64,000 nt of DNA from Nematopogon swammerdamellus (Eukaryota; Arthropoda; Insecta; Lepidoptera; Adelidae). The first letter of the stretch is position 1. Each line of letters begins with the position of its first letter. Location: NCBI GenBank assembly GCA_946902875.1, contig OX336336.1, positions 1,038,045 through 1,102,044 of the forward strand. The letters run 5' to 3'. A program made the translations under genes and the position numbers. Positions 52,141-62,472 of the stretch are shown in pieces. Under the pieces are notes generated by a model that was not told the DNA's origin, searched no databases, and saw only the letters and a program-made list of their open reading frames with translations.

Positions 52141-52149
52141 TAGATGATA

Positions 52150-52560
52150 GATTTTTGAAGCGAAAACTTCTTTAGCGGCGCTTGGAACTTTTTTAGATGG
52201 GTAAAAAATGTTAAACTCGCGTCAGATCCGTAGCCTGATCGAAAAAGCGTAAGATTCGTTGAAATTATGGATGAAATTTGATGTTTCTGAGAAATAAACT
52301 TTTTGATTTAAAATAATTATAATAGTTCTGTAGTGTTAAATTTTTATGTAATATAAATTGTCATGTTTGTCTACGATAGCGCAATAAATGAATATTTTAT
52401 TTTGCCACATAAATGATAGTTATTTTATACTGATAAATAAAACAATTCGTGCGAAATTATTCCCTAACCATTCCAAAATATTCAAAAATACACAACGTTG
52501 ATGTTTAAAGTTTTCACTTCTGCCGGCACACCCGGAGTGCAACCTTAGGCTTTTTTTTAC
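52150..52560. repeat. Dispersed repeat R5, copy 2
   Basis: AGCGAAAACTTCTTTAGCGGCG to CACTTCTGCCGGCACACCC; partial reverse complement of 43375-43885. Confidence 0.5.
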
Positions 52561-53155
52561 GTTTTCTTTAATATATTTTAAACTGTGCATTTTAAAATAA
52601 AAATAAAATATGTTTGTATTCCTTATAACGAGCCCTTTTCATATAATTGTCACACGATGAACTCAAAAAAAAGAATTTAACCTTCTAATTTAACCAAACT
52701 TACTTGGAAGAACTTGACTGGAAGAAATCCCTTCAAGTGATAAGTCTGCCTTTGCACGGTACCGTTGTCTTGTTTCTGTGTGAAGTATTGTTAATTTCTA
52801 TTGCTCTTCTGTATGTTATCTTCTGTTTTCTGTATCTCTGTTTGTGTTTTTGTGTGCAATAAAGCATTTCTATTCTATTCTATTCTAATTAGTCCCCCAA
52901 AAGAGGTTCATTCAAAGATAATAACATACATATTATGTACGTATGCTCCCGAAATTTCAACTCTACCATCATACAGAGTTTAACTCCACGAAGAGATTTG
53001 AAACATAAATTTCACGCAACACAATTTAATACCGCGTTTAAAAGTCTGCTCCGCCGCCACCGGCGCGCCGCGCCACCCGCCCACAACCGCGCCGCCGGCA
53101 CTGCTAGAGTTACCAGCCGTCTGAGAAAGATCCGGACAATCCGGGAATCACATTT
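52560..53155. other. Spacer with retroelement-like 3' end
   Basis: GTGTGCAATAAAGCATTTCT followed by (ATTCT)n at 52870-52887 is like the 3' terminus of a LINE or gene. 53045-53105 is CpG-rich. No coding motif is convincing. Confidence 0.35.
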
Positions 53156-53156
53156 C

Positions 53157-53341
53157 TATAGTCTGTTCCAAATAAGCCTGGATAAAAAGTCATTGACCTT
53201 TGAGTGCTAGCTCCCTTGCAGGAGAGAGGCAGCGCAGGAGAGAGACGGCGGTGCTTAGCGTTTCACGTTTGTGCAAGCAGTTTCATGCTAGCACTCAAAG
53301 GTCAATGAAATTTTATCCAGGCTTATTTGGAACTGACCATA
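53157..53341. mobile_element. TA-flanked MITE, 181 bp
   Basis: Ends TAGTCTGTTCCAAATAAGCC (53159) and the complement TGGTCAGTTCCAAATAAGCC (to 53339) give ~55-bp inverted repeats with few mismatches. TA lies outside both (53157-53158, 53340-53341), as in Tc1/mariner-type elements. No transposase. Confidence 0.72.
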
Positions 53342-54235
53342 GTTCGGGTGATAAAAAAATGTCCAGAAATGACGTTTTCGACATACCACTTCACTGCATC
53401 GAATTTATAGTTACTTGCTGGCAGCTGCTAAATAGAACAAAATACTCTCTAAATATTAAACAGTTGCGCGTGCATACCTACTCTAATAGGAAATATTGTA
53501 AAGCTGTATACTGGAATTATGAGATAAAAAATTTACTGCAATGCTGATTAAAAAATCAGCAAAATAAAAACTTAATAGCCTAGAATAGAATTCCTTCGCT
53601 TTACATTTTGATAATACACAGTAAATAAAAAAGATAGAAAATTACAAAATTAAAAGATTAAATAAAATTAAAATGAAATAAAATAACATTTAAATTAATT
53701 AGAAATTTAAAGTCAAAAGTCTAAGCATCAAGTCAAAAGTTAAAAGTTAAAAGTCGATTATTAATATTGAGACAGTGAATGAAAATTTTATAATAACTAA
53801 ATTAAAACATATTATAAAAAATTACATGTGATTTGTCCAAATAAGTGTAAGTATTACCAACTGGATCAATAAATATACTGAAACTATAATTATAGTATAT
53901 TATAATAATTATAATTAAAGTTAAATGTTTCCTAGCAAAATTGGCTTTAAGTTCAGGACATTAACATGTGTTAAATAATTTTTTTTTGTCCGGAAATGAA
54001 GCAAAGAAAAGTTGGCGACCCTAGGCGCTAGGCGGGCGGAACGCGGACTAGACGTGTGATAAAACTTGTGGAGTCGTGTGTAGCTAACGTAAGTAGTTGG
54101 AGATATTAGTTCAGAGGAAGTGGTATGGGGTGAAGCACACACGGCGCAGAAATTCGCGGCGCGGCGTGGGCCGTTCTTCATACAGTATTTTCCAGTTTTG
54201 GTAAGCCTGAATTTCTATTTCTACTCTCTAGCTCT
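53342..54235. other. AT-rich spacer, then CpG-richer block
   Basis: 53570-53935 is very AT-rich with simple AAAAGTTAAAAGT repeats at 53735-53755. 54005-54180 is GC-richer without recognisable motif. Confidence 0.3.
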
Positions 54236-54239
54236 ACTC

Positions 54240-54760
54240 TCTATTCCTATAAAAGGGAACGTCTGTCTGTATGTATGCCACTGTATCTCTCCCCGTGTAT
54301 GTCGTAAAATGCGACTAAGGGATATGACTCCCTTCTAATATTACTAGGTGGTATGGTTTAACCCGCCCGGGTTGGTACCAACGCACTGAATGAAAGGTCG
54401 GTCGAAACTGCTATGTAAATAGTTTGAGTTTTCCCTCCAGTTCAGTGTAGCCGGCACGACCGAAGGGAAGCATTGACGTGGCACCAAGTTCACCCGGTGT
54501 TATGGGCAGACATCACGGATGTTGTAGGTGATGTAGCCAACCGTCTCAGTTTCCATAAAAAAAATATTATGTTTGAGGTAAACTCCGGAACCACTGAACA
54601 GATTTTGATGCGGTTTGCACCAATGTAGAGAGTAGTTCTTGAGGCTCACTATAGGCTATATACCATCACGCTAAATAGCAAGAGGGTTGAGCAGTATCAA
54701 AGAAAGTGTAGAACGAATTTATGTAGTGTGTGTATAAACGGAATATAGTGTGGAATGTTA
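54240..54760 (+). repeat. TATAAAAGGGAACGT repeat, split by a SINE
   Basis: CCTATAAAAGGGAACGTCTG to GTATGTATG at 54279, resuming at ATGTTTGAGGTAAACTCCGG (54568). In the copy at 30320-30500 these parts are adjacent. Confidence 0.65.
54281..54568 (+). mobile_element. SINE family A with GGGGCCGG-type module start, nested
   Basis: CTCTCCCCGTGTATGTCGTA and GGGATATGACTCCCTTC (module), GGTGGTATGGTTTAACCCGC (body), then GTCTCAGTTTCCATAAAAAA (tail). It sits inside the TATAAAAGGGAACGT repeat. Confidence 0.7.
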
Positions 54761-54814
54761 GTGCCGGATGGAGATGGCTGAGGGAGAGAGAGAATATAAG
54801 AGAAGCGATCGGTT

Positions 54815-55090
54815 AATGTGTTTCACCGCTCGGAACCGGTGTAAAACTGTGGGTCCCTTCCGTTGCCCCTTACTAGGTGGTAGGCTCAAATTGTAGCTGA
54901 CTGGGTTGATACCACGCCGTACTGGATGTAAGATGGCCGCATAGTAGCCTCGGTTGTGTTCTCTTCTAGTCCAGTACAGCCAGCAATCCAGGGAAGTCTC
55001 CGGTATGGCACCTACCTTCTCGGAGGTGATATTGGCTGGTCGGAGCATGCGCTTTGGCCCGCCCCTCCGACTCAGCCACCCATACCGGCC
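54815..55090 (+). mobile_element. SINE family B copy, 5'-truncated
   Basis: TTTCACCGCTCGGAACCGGT, GGATGTAAGATGGCCGCATA, GGAAGTCTCCGGTATGGCAC, CACCCATACCGG. Confidence 0.7.
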
Positions 55091-55164
55091 TCTGCAGCTT
55101 CTCTAATTGCATCGTTGTGGTCCGCAGTTTGGATCTGAATTCTGGATCTGGATCTGAGAAAACT

Positions 55165-55262
55165 CTGTGGGATACACGCCGACCGGATTCGAACCTCGGA
55201 CCGAGCCTCGGACCTCTCGCATGAGAAGCCGATGCCCAAACCACTCGGCTACCCGCCGCTCA
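55165..55262 (-). mobile_element. SINE family B head, tRNA-like
   Basis: On the minus strand: GGTAGCCGAGTGGTTTGGGC, CTCATGCGAGAGGTCCGAGG, GGTTCGAATCCGGTCGGCG. A- and B-boxes are clear, so the head is preserved without its body. A short duplication (CCTCGGACC twice) lies between. Confidence 0.7.
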
Positions 55263-55264
55263 TT

Positions 55265-55470
55265 GATTGCGAAATTGAACCCCCTCAGAGAAATCGTCAC
55301 ATCACCGCCATCGTCATCGTCAATCGTCACCGCATACAAATTATGTTTTTATGTAGGTTGGTATCGTGCATTATTTGTATGTAGGTATTGTGCATTATAA
55401 TGTAGGTATTGTGTTGAGGCAGTGGTAGAGATAGAGGAAGAGGTAGAGAGAAGTATAACTTCTAACACGC
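55265..55470. other. Short simple-sequence spacer
   Basis: (GTAGGTATTGTGCATTA)-type repeats near 55352-55412. Nothing else recognised. Confidence 0.35.
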
Positions 55471-55592
55471 ATACACGACCGAAGGGAACACTGACATGGC
55501 GTCTGTTCACCAAGGTAGGTATGTGTTCACCAAGGCTGAAATCACGGATGTTGTAGGTGATGTAGTCAACCGTGTCAGTTTCCATAAAAAAC
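55470..55592 (+). mobile_element. SINE family A tail with internal duplication
   Basis: CACGACCGAAGGGAACACTG to GTCAGTTTCCATAAAAAACA; GTTCACCAAGG is present twice. Confidence 0.6.
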
Positions 55593-55624
55593 ATAGGGTA
55601 CCTACACGCAACCTTTTTCTAATC

Positions 55625-55938
55625 CCCGGCGCAAAAATATGGGTGTTATTATAAATTTAACGTGTGTGTATTTATCTTGTATGCGTGTGTCTGCTGCGAC
55701 ATCGTAGCTCCCACAAATCAGAGACAAACGGATGGGTGTCGATCCCAATCCGATTTCGATGCGGTTTTTTTATTAGAAAACTGGTTTAATCGGGATGATT
55801 TTTAGCTATACGTAATGAAGTAATCGAGTAATTAAGTAATAAAAAAATTATTATCTTAAAAAGTTTAAATAAAAGTTAAATTAAAAATTTAAAAAACCCC
55901 GGCCCAAGAAAATAAAATAAAAAATCTCAGAGCTACAC
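55625..55938 (+). repeat. IR-2 repeat, palindrome lost
   Basis: CCCCGGCGCAAAAATATGGG, CATCGTAGCTCCCACAAATC, then AACCCCGGCCCAAGAAAATA. The right arm of the palindrome is missing; IR-1 begins at 55940. Confidence 0.6.
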
Positions 55939-55939
55939 G

Positions 55940-56395
55940 GGTTTTTAACCGACTTCAAAAAAGGAGGAGGTTCTATGTTCGGCTGTATGTTTTTTTTTTT
56001 ATGTATGTTCAGCAATATCTTCCCCAATTGTGAACCGATTTCGATTATTATTTTTGTGTTCGGCTCAGTCTAGCTTCAAGGTGGTCCCATTTTTTTTTTT
56101 TGGTTAAGATCGGATTGGAAGGCGAGGCGGAATCGCGAAGCCGAAGGCCGAGCGATTCCGCCGAGTACATTAATAGCAAATAAAAATTACTAAAAAACTG
56201 TGAAATAAAAACTATTTAAAAAAATATAAAAACCGCCTTCAAAAATGTATGAAATAAAAAAATAAAAATCGAACCCTAGAGTTGAAGGCGGTGGTGCTAA
56301 AGCAAGCAAAAATAACCGACCGCCTTCAACTCTAGGGTTCGATTTTTATTTTTTTATTTCATACATTTTTGAAGGCGGTTTTTATATTTTTTATT
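55940..56395 (+). repeat. IR-1 long-palindrome repeat, copy 4
   Basis: Same order as copies 2 and 3: GACTTCAAAAAAGGAGGAGG, GGCGGAATCGCGAAGCCGAA, ~90-bp inverted repeat centred near 56303. Confidence 0.8.
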
Positions 56396-57350
56396 CTCAC
56401 AGTTGACACGGAGAGGAGTCTTGTCCTTTTAAAGTGCATCCCTAGCGGTAAAGGTTTCCATAAAACACGAAAAAAAAAATGAACAGAGACTGTGTTAGGT
56501 TATCAAAGGATATTAACTTTTTGCGAAACCGCTAAAACATCAAGAGCATGCACACGATTAAAAATTTAAATTCAGAATATTATTATTCAATTATATGAAA
56601 ATTATTTTCTGAGGTGACCAACCTAAACCAAGCCAAGCAAATTCAAGGCAGTAAAACAAATTATTAATTTTAAATATTTTTTTACATAATTGCTAATAAA
56701 AGCGTTCTAATATCTTTATTTTCATTACTGAATAACACAAATTAAATAAAACTAATTAGAATAAAATTAACCTAATGAAGAACATATTAAAAATATATAA
56801 AAAATAAATGAATGTATGGAGGAAAGAAGGGGGAACCGGGATGTTTGTTTCTGCATTAATTTTTGTTTTATTCATGTAATTATAATTTGCCCCAAGAAAG
56901 TGTTACCAGGTCACTTTTAATATTTGGAAATCCGTGTCAGGTGTTCCTCGATGCGTCAGAACTTCGCGAATAATCGTATAAGAGTGCACGCCTCTACTTA
57001 ATTTTTACTTCGAAGATAAAACACGTAGGTACAATGAAAACATCATATCGGGGTTGTACTGAGGTTCTGTGCCGTCGCTCGCTCCGGCCGCGAGTGAGAA
57101 CTTTTCTTCTTTTCCAATATTTCTACAGCGAAACTTGGACGACGACGGTGGAGCAAGTGTAATGTGCGAGGGGGGGAGGGGGTACAATACTTGTGCGGCT
57201 GGAGAACAACAGTTCCGACCTCTTTTATTTTTTCGGAGTGACAAGTGCGGCTGAGAATGCGCGGTGCCGTCGAGTTCTACTTCAATTATATATTTTTGAA
57301 GTTCCTTATCTTCTCTGTGCTCGACCTCGGCCGTGTGTGTCCTCTAGTAC
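56395..57350. other. AT-rich spacer, then CpG-rich patch
   Basis: 56500-57000 is AT-rich and unassigned. 57060-57260 is CpG/G-rich; TTTCTACAGCG near 57122 resembles a splice acceptor but no exon is supported. Confidence 0.3.
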
Positions 57351-57354
57351 AGTA

Positions 57355-57665
57355 TAGCAGAGAGACTCAGCACCCTTTTGTTGTTGACATTGGGCTTTTG
57401 AAAACCCGTCGGTTCTCTAAATCGTTTCTTTGCGTTTCTTTGTCGCGCCGCGGCCGCTAGGGTGTGGAACTGTCTTCCGGTGAGTGTATTTCCCGAATCC
57501 TTTAACCTGGATGACTTCAAACGTCGTATTAACAGGCTAGACAGCCTAGCAACAGTCCGCAAATCTGCTGGCATGGCACCTAACTGAGCGTGGTTTCGCG
57601 AGGAGAAATTATTTTGGTTCTGTCGAGGTATCTCGACACAGCCACCCATGTTGGTTTACATAAAA
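57355..57665 (+). pseudogene. LINE ORF2 C-terminus, partial
   Basis: GAGACTCAGCACCCTTTTGT to GGTGTGGAACTGTCTTCCGG (WNCLP-type), TTCAAACGTCGTATTAACAG (FKRRINR-type), ending AGCCACCCATGTTGGTTTAC and poly-A. Same family as 40235-40815. Confidence 0.7.
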
Positions 57666-57667
57666 AA

Positions 57668-57742
57668 ATTGCCAGTAATCCAAAGAAAAGTCTCCGATAT
57701 GGCACCTACCTTCTCGGAGGCGATATTGGCTGGTCGGAGCCC
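57668..57742 (+). mobile_element. SINE family B scrap
   Basis: AAGTCTCCGATATGGCACCT to GATATTGGCTGGTCGGAGC. Confidence 0.6.
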
Positions 57743-57744
57743 CT

Positions 57745-57975
57745 ACAAAATTTTTTTTTTATGGAAACTGACACGGTTGACTACATCACCTACAACATCC
57801 GTGATGTCAGCCCATAACACCGGATGAACTTGGTGCCACGTCAGTGCTTCCCTTCGGTCGTGCCGGCTACACTGAACTGGACGGAAAACACACAACATAG
57901 CCGTTTCGACCGACGTTTCCTTCAGTGCGGTGGTACCAACGCGGGCGGGTAAACCCTACCAGATAATAAGGTAAG
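57745..57975 (-). mobile_element. SINE family A copy
   Basis: TTTTTTTTTATGGAAACTGA (tail) to GCGGGCGGGTAAACCCTACC (body), minus orientation. Confidence 0.7.
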
Positions 57976-58478
57976 AAAAAAAAAATAAAAAAAAATATGT
58001 TCAGTATTCAATTTGAAGTGAATTTAACTGAACGGGTCCGCGTGGATCGTGAAGGGCGGTTTAATCCGACGCGACGCGGCGAGGACGCGACGGCGTCTTC
58101 CGCCGCGGTCGGCGCCGCGGTGCGCGCGCGGGCTGCCGGGAGCCCCCTGCCGGAAAAATCAATTTCGTGCTCCCCTGAATTTCGTATTTGAATTACACCC
58201 CTCCCTTACTTTTTTATTCGAAGTCCTCTATTACTGCTTCTCTCATAATACGACTGGCTCATTTCGACCTTCAGTCCGACAAGGACGTCCGACCCACCCT
58301 CCTCCTGACCTGTCGAGCGCTCGGCGGCGGCAGCGGGGTAACTGGTTCACTGATTACTACCCCCGACGGCGGCTACTAGTTTCAGGTACACCAAACCTTA
58401 TTATCCTTTAGTTACGTAATAAGAGTAATGCTCCAAATATGTAATAATGTTATATTTCTCAAATAAATGACTGCTCGC
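57975..58478. other. CpG-rich block, no gene assigned
   Basis: 58040-58165 is strongly CpG-rich (GCGGTCGGCGCCGCGGTGCG). Open frames there follow from composition. May be a promoter or first exon of a host gene. Confidence 0.3.
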
Positions 58479-58479
58479 A

Positions 58480-58635
58480 CATATGGGACGACGACATTAA
58501 GTATGTCGGCGGAAAGCAGTGGTTCCGTACCGCTGAAGGCGGTGAAGAATTTTCCTCCTGTCCTCCCGGGACAGGAGGAAAATTTGAGAGCCCTATGTCC
58601 AGCAGTGGACGCATACACGCCGACTGACTGACTGA
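58480..58635 (+). mobile_element. RTE-type LINE C-terminus with hairpin
   Basis: TGGGACGACGACATTAAGTA (WDDDIK), CCTATGTCCAGCAGTGGACG (VQQW), then (CTGA)n. A 16-bp hairpin lies at 58548-58584 (AATTTTCCTCCTGTCC, loop TCCCG). Confidence 0.65.
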
Positions 58636-58774
58636 CACATGAACACAATTTCAGAAACATTTGAATATAATATTTTAAATTAATTATCGACATTTGAATT
58701 GGCTTCCCTAATCCCTCCTGCACCTATTCATATCCGCCACATTCGCCGGTCACGCTCGGCATATATCCATATTA

Positions 58775-58985
58775 TTGTTTATTGTATAATTTCACCCATA
58801 GGTAGGTAACCTACGATTGGACATGTCGAAAATTCTACCAGTTCTAAATTCAATGCGAAGAAGAACTGACAAACACAATTCGCAAGTTTTTATTTTTATA
58901 CTTAAATATATCAAGTCAATTCAACAACAATTAGTAAATTTTATTACAAAGAAATGTAATAAATAAGTCATACAATACAATACAA
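58775..58985 (-). mobile_element. LINE 3' UTR fragment, internally deleted
   Basis: TAGGTAACCTACGATTGGAC and TTAAATATATCAAGTCAATT match 7770-7830 and 8035-8060 with the middle missing. It ends in (AATAC)n at 58973-58988. Confidence 0.6.
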
Positions 58986-59034
58986 TACATACATCTTCTC
59001 AGAACCCATAGTTTATCGAAATCTTTCCTGTGGC

Positions 59035-59245
59035 TAAAATATGAAATGCTCTTCCAGTGAGTGTGTTCCGTTGCTACTATGGGACCCTGTGGAACCTGTC
59101 GATCTTCAAAAGACGTGCCAATAAAATCGACCACAACTTTTTGATCCGCCTGAGTGTGGTTTCGCGAGGACTGATGTTATTGGCTTTGTCTGATTGTCCG
59201 ACGAACTCCGCGGCATAGCCACCGTGTTTTCGTATAAACATATAA
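59035..59245 (+). pseudogene. LINE ORF2 C-terminal scrap, divergent
   Basis: AATGCTCTTCCAGTGAGTGT (N-A-L-P-V-S-V), CTTCAAAAGACGTGCCAATA and TGGTTTCGCGAGGACTGATG match the order of motifs at 57465-57605. Confidence 0.5.
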
Positions 59246-60735
59246 GTACCAAAACATAACACACACCCTCGCACACACAATCACCGAGCATCACACAATA
59301 CACATTGGAAATGAAATTAAATGTTTTTTTTATTTCTCTCGTTCAATACACATATGTATTATATTCAAAACAAACATTGGCGTATACATTATATTAGTTT
59401 TTTTTTTAATTCAGCAATGATTAAAAAAATATTGTCTGAATCACTCGCCACGTGCGCGTTCACGAAGCGGCCGCGACTAATTATGCATTGCCACGTGGAC
59501 TTGGATGACGCGTGCCCCCAGTTGACGACGACGCACCCAGTTTGCTTAGATCAAGTCCTCTCTGCGCCCTCCTCCTGGTGTGCAGCGATTGTTCGCTCGC
59601 TCTAGTCATAGTAAAAGAAGACGAGTAAGATAACTGGAGGCCATTTTTAAAATAACTACCTACGCTGCGCCGAGCCTACAGGGATGTCACAACTCACAAC
59701 ACTAACACAATTGACAGGCAGTGAGCCCATCATGGTGGAAATGCTATTCTTTAAAATTATTATGTACATTTATGTATTTTTTATTTATAGACCAAGAGCC
59801 AGCTCCCAAAATTTTACTCTAACAGAATATATGAGTTGTCATAGATTTATTATATACTGGCGTTAAGGTATATTTTCGAAAGCTGTATTTTCGATAGACA
59901 GTGAACGATGTTATTTTGATGTTTGAGCCCTTGACAACGATACCCCACTCAATAATCGGATGCTTAGTTCTGGCGCACAACACAAACAAACATACACACA
60001 CATAAATTGCTAAAAAGATAACCCTTCATGTTTGCTTCGCGCAGTCGGGTAAATTTTTTTTTTTAACTTTAACCTCCCAAAAATTAATGCAATGTCAAAA
60101 TTCAAATTTAACTCACGTCCGTCTTTGGACAACCATTTCGTAGTCGCGGACGATGAAGATAGGTAATTAATAAGTGGGCAAAAAATTTATAACTATAAAA
60201 ATTATAGAAAATACATTTAGAATTATACATTAATATAATTATTAATCTTAATAAAAAAATTATCAAATAAATAATTTTAAAATGTATTTATTAATTTTGT
60301 TTTATTATTACTTAATAAGAATAACTTATATTTTTATTTTTGTTATTTTAATGAATTACTTAATAACTTGGTTGGTCGCTAGCAGTCATGAAAGTGTCCG
60401 CGGTAGGAGCTGTGGCCATTTATAGAAGACAAAACCGCGCGAAATTACGTTGTGCGTGGTATCTCTAACAAGTCTGAACAAGTCGACAACCGCGGGCCCG
60501 CGCACGGCGCAGCCTTTGCGTGCGCCGCGCGGCCGCGCCCGATGCCGGGGTTCGCGAATGGTTTTTGCAGCTAGTACCTACCTATTATAACTAATTAATA
60601 CTATAATTAAATACTAATAGGTACTTTGCTCTGACGTTACCGAGCCAGGTCTCAAGTCAATTCCTTCGCTTAGTACCTACTCGTATTAATAACTTACATA
60701 ATTTAACTACATACTTTAATAATATTTTTATGTTA
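59245..60735. other. Possible intron of the THAP gene, AT-rich
   Basis: This lies directly downstream (minus sense) of the THAP exon's donor. 59440-59600 is CpG-richer. 60165-60370 is very AT-rich. 60480-60555 is extremely CpG-rich (GCGGGCCCGCGCACGGCGCA). A second THAP exon was not identified. Confidence 0.35.
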
Positions 60736-60740
60736 CTTAC

Positions 60741-60835
60741 CTTTCGATGGGAGCAGGTAATGAGAATAATGTTAACTCGCGATTCGAGCCTGATCTATTC
60801 ATGCAGCCATACACACTGCAGAAACGCGGAGCCAT
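60741..60835 (-). CDS. First coding exon of a THAP zinc-finger protein
   Basis: The minus strand starts ATGGCTCC at 60835 and encodes MAPRFCSVYGCMNRSG, then SNRELTLFSLPAP, 31 codons plus two bases. This is the start of a THAP domain, a DNA-binding C2CH zinc finger: the first zinc ligands are Cys6 and Cys11, and the FSLP element fits the F-x-x-P motif of the family. The exon ends ATCGAAAG and is followed by GTAAGT, a consensus donor (phase 2). The remaining ligands (C, H) must be in a later exon. The start was chosen because the sequence matches the family from this Met, with ATAATGGC context; an upstream in-frame Met at 60997 is possible. THAP domains occur in host transcription regulators and in P-element-type transposases, and I cannot tell which this is. 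The CpG-rich flank favours a host gene. Confidence 0.6.
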
Positions 60836-61060
60836 TATGTTAGTGCAATAAAATAAAATTCGAATAATAATACTTTCGGGAATCGGGAAGCGGCAGGCGG
60901 CGCGGTGGCAGGCAGCGGCCGTCACGTGGTGTGCGTCACCGAGCGCGGGGGCGGGGCGACCATCACTGACTACGCGCGAGGAACAGTGAGAATGCATGTA
61001 GTGGTTGTGTACAGACAGCGTGCGCAGGCGCGCGCTTGTGTGAGTGCGAAATCGGCGCGT
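60836..61060 (-). promoter_or_regulatory. CpG-rich presumed promoter/5' UTR of the THAP gene
   Basis: The sequence upstream of the start codon is CpG-dense (GCGGCAGGCGGCGCGGTGGC in reverse reading) and includes a CACGTG E-box at about 60923. No TATA box is evident. Inferred from position and composition only. Confidence 0.35.
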
Positions 61061-61410
61061 TTGTATGAAGACGGCTAACTTGTGTGGTTTAACTATGCTC
61101 TAGTGCACCGCTGCCTCCTCACGTGGGAGACCCCCCTCCCCCCTCCTCGCCCCTCCCTCCACCGCAATATCACCGCGCGTCCTCGCCACTTGACAACGCT
61201 ATTGTGTACTGAATTGTTTTAAATTTTAAAAATGAATTTTCAGGATTCGCCTTGCGATTCTGACTCCACAAAATAGTGTATAATGGAAAATTGTTGCACG
61301 CAACCTTGTAAGTAAGAAATATCGAAATGAGACCGGTGACATTAATCAGTAGAAGCAATTTCACTTTCCAAATTTACATAGCCACATAACACTCGCCGCA
61401 GAGACTCAGC
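61060..61410. other. Spacer, no gene assigned
   Basis: C-rich tract at 61127-61162; AT-rich after. Nothing recognised. Confidence 0.3.
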
Positions 61411-61414
61411 ATAC

Positions 61415-61700
61415 TTTTTAGGTTTCCGTATCCCGTACGGTAGCCTATTACTAAGTCTACGCCGTCTGTCTGTCTGTCGGTCTGTCCTACTGCTGTATCT
61501 TTGGAACCGTAATAGGTAGCCGGTTGAAATGTCACAGAATATCTGTATTATGTGTGTATTATGATGGCGCATATAACAACAAATAATAAAAAATATAAAA
61601 AACTAAAAATTAAGGGGCTTCCCATACAAGAAACCTATTTTTTTTCAATGTTTTTTTTTGTGGTGCGGAAACCTTGGTGCGTCAGTCTGACTCGTACTTG
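61415..61700 (+). repeat. GGTTTCCGTA / GTCTGTCTG dispersed repeat
   Basis: AGGTTTCCGTATCCCGTACG, TACTAAGTCTACGCCGTCTG and, at the end, TCGTACTTGGCCGGTTTTTT. Plus orientation of the family seen at 39510 and 49195. Confidence 0.65.
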
Positions 61701-61704
61701 GCCG

Positions 61705-61925
61705 GTTTTTTGTTGTTGTTGACATTGGGCTTTTGAGAATCCATCGGCTCTCAAAATCGCGCCGCTAGGGTGTGGAAGAGCGTGTTTAACGAATCAAACT
61801 TCGAATCAACGCGGTAGACAGCCTAGCAACAGTCCGCAAATCTGCTGGCATGGCGCCTCACTGAGCTCTGTCGACTACGCCATTGGTCTCTCGGCACTGC
61901 CACCCATGTTGGTTCACGTAAAAAT
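61705..61925 (+). pseudogene. LINE ORF2 C-terminal fragment
   Basis: GTTGACATTGGGCTTTTGAG, CGCTAGGGTGTGGAAGAGCG, CAACAGTCCGCAAATCTGCT and CCACCCATGTTGGTTCACG. Deleted relative to 57355-57665. Confidence 0.65.
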
Positions 61926-62305
61926 AAATAGATATGAGCTTGTAGAAGTTTGAAGTCTTTTTTCACAGATCGAGCAAAACGAAGCAAGAAAAATTACCAT
62001 AAACTTTTTGAAATTTGAATTTCAGTATGAAACAAACCAGTAAATTGTACCTATTGTAAAGTGTGTTAGAAGCTCTAGCTATGGGCACCTTTTAAGAACA
62101 TTAAAATAAAATATATGTATGTACGCCTCTAATGGTTCATAACTCTATATACACCAACGGAAATATCTGGCAAACAAAAACGTTTGTCAGCGACGAGCCC
62201 GCGCCCGCGCCCCGCGCATGTCTCAGCTACATCTTTCTAATTGGAGCTTGGCGGAAATGTAATTCTCGACTTGACTCACTCTCTTGAATTTCCTACTTAT
62301 GAATG
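61925..62305. other. No recognised feature
   Basis: No repeat partner or coding motif; CpG-rich patch near 62190-62220. Confidence 0.3.

Positions 62306-62308
<3 letters not shown>

Positions 62309-62384
<76 letters not shown>
62309..62384. repeat. (CT)n microsatellite
   Basis: About 38 dinucleotide units of CT, with one CCC interruption near the left end. Confidence 0.95.
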
Positions 62385-62388
<4 letters not shown>

Positions 62389-62472
62389 TTCCGAGGATAT
62401 TTCTTTTATTGTTGCCTCATCTACAATATTTATATACAGATCCGCTGCACTAGAAAGATATTTTATTTTTAA

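Noticed and set aside
52801..53210. Small secreted-protein gene
   Set aside because: The frame crosses an AATAAAG poly-A-like end and an (ATTCT)n tail typical of a retroelement terminus.
57005..57250. Exon candidates on both strands in a CpG-rich patch
   Set aside because: No domain motif and no pair of splice sites around a single frame.
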